A DNA stretch of 6,720 bases from DASZOC01 sp035550975 (lineage in GTDB: Bacteria > Actinomycetota > CADDZG01 > WHSQ01). A program made the position numbers and the translations under genes. The notes beneath the pieces were generated by a model. It was given only the letters and a program-made list of their open reading frames with translations. It ran no database searches and was not told where the DNA came from. The stretch lies in NCBI GenBank assembly GCA_035550975.1, contig DASZOC010000077.1, positions 1-6,720 on the forward strand, in the 5' to 3' direction. The first letter of the stretch is position 1; every line of letters begins with the position of its first letter. Of the stretch, positions 5,782 to 6,720 are shown one piece after another.

Positions 5782-6464
5782 GTGGAGCTTCGGCGCGCCT
5801 TCAGCTTGTCTGCGACCGCCCTGGACTTCGACCTCACCCACTCACGAGCGTCTTTGGCCCAGTCGTACTCGCGCGCGAGAAGTGCCAGCCCCGCGATGAC
5901 GATCGGCAACGACCAGGGGCCCGGAAGCGGCGTCAGGATGATCCCGCCGAGCATGAGCGCCGCGCCGCCCACCGTGATCGCTATCCGCTGGACCTTCTCC
6001 GTGGTGGAGAGACGATGCGGCGGCACGTCGACGGCGGCGACGGCCTCGAAGCTCGCGTGCCCGTGACTGAGATTCATCGGCTCGCGCCCGAAAGGAGCGC
6101 GGTCGGCGAACTCCTGGACGAAATCCGCGACCCGTTCCGCCATCGCTTTCGTCGTTGCTCGTAGTTGGACCGTGCAGGTGCCTTCGTCGGCCTCGATGCC
6201 GAGGATCGGGCCGCCCTTCGTGTCCGGAACGATGCCCCACCCTTTGATGTCGACCCAGCGGAACGTTCCGGGGCCGTCACGGCGGCCGGTCCAGTGGACG
6301 ACGCAACGATCCTTCGTCAAGAACACGAAGCCCTCGCCGCGGCCGTCGGTGCGGCGGCCCCGGACCCATTTGAGGACGGTCTCGCCGTCGCTCAGATACG
6401 GGCGCGCTTGGGCCAGGATGAGGTTCTCACGCTGGCTGCTGAGGCGCCGGACCATAGAGGTCAC
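5778..6464 (-). CDS. PGPGW-type two-helix membrane protein with soluble N-terminal domain
   Basis: 228-residue protein of unknown function. Residues 1-125 form a soluble, beta-rich stretch with LKWVRGRRTDGRGEGFVFLT, DRCVVHWTGR and WVDIKGWGI, which recall bacterial PH-like domains (weak, from pattern only). Residues 157-178 and 184-198 are two membrane helices around TPLPGPWSLPIVIAGLALLA, followed by EYDWAKDAREWV. This resembles the PGPGW transmembrane family, with PGPWS in place of the exact motif. The last 30 residues are strongly basic. GTG 6464 is preferred because AGGAAGG lies 9 nt upstream; ATG 6455 in frame is the alternative. The stop overlaps the tadA GTG (GTGA), so the two genes should be co-translated, although no functional link to tRNA editing is known. 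Confidence 0.85.
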   Translation of the reverse strand: MTSMVRRLSSQRENLILAQARPYLSDGETVLKWVRGRRTDGRGEGFVFLTKDRCVVHWTGRRDGPGTFRWVDIKGWGIVPDTKGGPILGIEADEGTCTVQLRATTKAMAERVADFVQEFADRAPFGREPMNLSHGHASFEAVAAVDVPPHRLSTTEKVQRIAITVGGAALMLGGIILTPLPGPWSLPIVIAGLALLAREYDWAKDAREWVRSKSRAVADKLKARRSST

Positions 6465-6473
6465 AGCTGCGGG

Positions 6474-6480
6474 CCTTCCT
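6474..6480 (-). promoter_or_regulatory. Ribosome binding site of the PGPGW-type gene
   Basis: AGGAAGG on the minus strand ends 9 nt before GTG 6464. The same site is 18 nt from the alternative ATG 6455, so it decides for the GTG start. Confidence 0.65.
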
Positions 6481-6547
6481 TCCGGTCGAGTGGCTTGCCG
6501 GTAGAGGCTAAGGGACGCCGCGACCTACGCAGCGAATCCACCGCCGA

Positions 6548-6572
6548 CGCGGAGCGGTCGCGGCGCTCCGCG
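6548..6572 (-). terminator. GC-rich hairpin after tRNA-Arg (candidate terminator)
   Basis: CGCGGAGCG (6548-6556) pairs with CGCTCCGCG (6564-6572) around a 7-nt loop, nine perfect pairs. It starts 5 nt beyond the tRNA 3' end in the direction of transcription. There is no T-run, so termination is plausible but unproven; it could also mark a tRNA 3' processing boundary. Confidence 0.5.
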
Positions 6573-6577
6573 CCTCG

Positions 6578-6651
6578 TACGCCCGGAGGGATTCGAACCC
6601 CCGACCTTCCGGTCCGTAGCCGGACGCTCTAATCCACTGAGCTACGGGCGC
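6578..6651 (-). tRNA. tRNA-Arg(ACG)
   Basis: 74-nt class I tRNA. Acceptor GCGCCCG (6651-6645) pairs with CGGGCGT, discriminator A at 6578. The D arm is GCTC-AGTGGATTA-GAGC. The anticodon arm TCCGG-CTACGGA-CCGGA gives anticodon ACG, read as ICG after A34 deamination. The T arm is GGGGG-TTCGAAT-CCCTC. CCA is not encoded. It is the substrate of the TadA enzyme encoded downstream in the same cluster. Confidence 0.97.
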
Positions 6652-6665
6652 ATGAACGAAGACCG

Positions 6666-6671
6666 AGGATA
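6666..6671 (-). promoter_or_regulatory. -10 box of the tRNA-Arg(ACG) promoter
   Basis: TATCCT lies 14 nt before the tRNA 5' end, so a start near 6659 would give a short leader for RNase P. The extended context TATCCTCGG is identical to that upstream of the SRP RNA. No clear -35 is seen. Confidence 0.45.
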
Positions 6672-6720
6672 ACGGTTGCCCGCTCCACCCCAGGAGGGAG
6701 GTGCCCCGGCGCCCTGGGAG

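Noticed and set aside
5782..5841. Longer N-terminus for TadA (20 extra residues)
   Set aside because: It would sit entirely within the preceding gene; GTG 5781 gives a GTGA overlap and the normal family length.

Overview
High-GC bacterial DNA in which every supported gene lies on the minus strand. The G/C-rich codon use, GTG starts, GTGA/ATGA gene overlaps, tRNA genes without encoded CCA and an OmpR/PhoB-type two-component pair all fit an Actinomycetota-like genome. This is an inference from style, and no class or species can be assigned. The window is a translation and protein-targeting neighbourhood carrying an inserted-looking signalling operon.

Layout, read in the direction of transcription (right to left). 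First comes tRNA-Arg(ACG) (6578-6651), followed by a strong GC hairpin. A coupled pair follows: a membrane protein with a PGPGW-type C-terminus (5778-6464), then tadA (5332-5781), the tRNA A34 deaminase whose known substrate is that very tRNA-Arg(ACG). tRNA-Ser(CGA) (5176-5263) comes next, flanked by two related hairpin elements and a 28-nt imperfect direct repeat. A tightly coupled three-gene operon follows: response regulator (4296-4970), sensor kinase (3310-4299) and a DUF4153/DUF4173-type polytopic membrane protein (1868-3313). That last gene stops one base before tRNA-Ser(GGA) (1782-1866). The SRP RNA (1477-1750) and the 5' part of dnaX (1-1291, running out of the window) close the region. 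The longest stretch without a gene is about 205 bases (4971-5175).

Two points stand out. The SRP RNA is the large, Alu-domain-containing bacterial type (about 274 nt): it has a Bacillus-like 5' Alu region, a canonical GGAA domain IV and a 9-bp terminal helix joining its ends. Also, the widespread tadA - SRP RNA - dnaX neighbourhood is split here by the two-component/membrane operon, which sits exactly between two serine tRNA genes. The last sense codons of the membrane-protein gene supply a good -10 box (TACAAT) for the downstream tRNA.

Functionally, dnaX (replication clamp loader), the SRP RNA (membrane-protein targeting), tadA and the tRNAs (decoding) are housekeeping genes. The RR-HK-DUF4173 operon is probably an envelope-sensing accessory module: the kinase has almost no extracytoplasmic sensor loop, so the partner membrane protein is a natural candidate for the sensing or effector component (inference).
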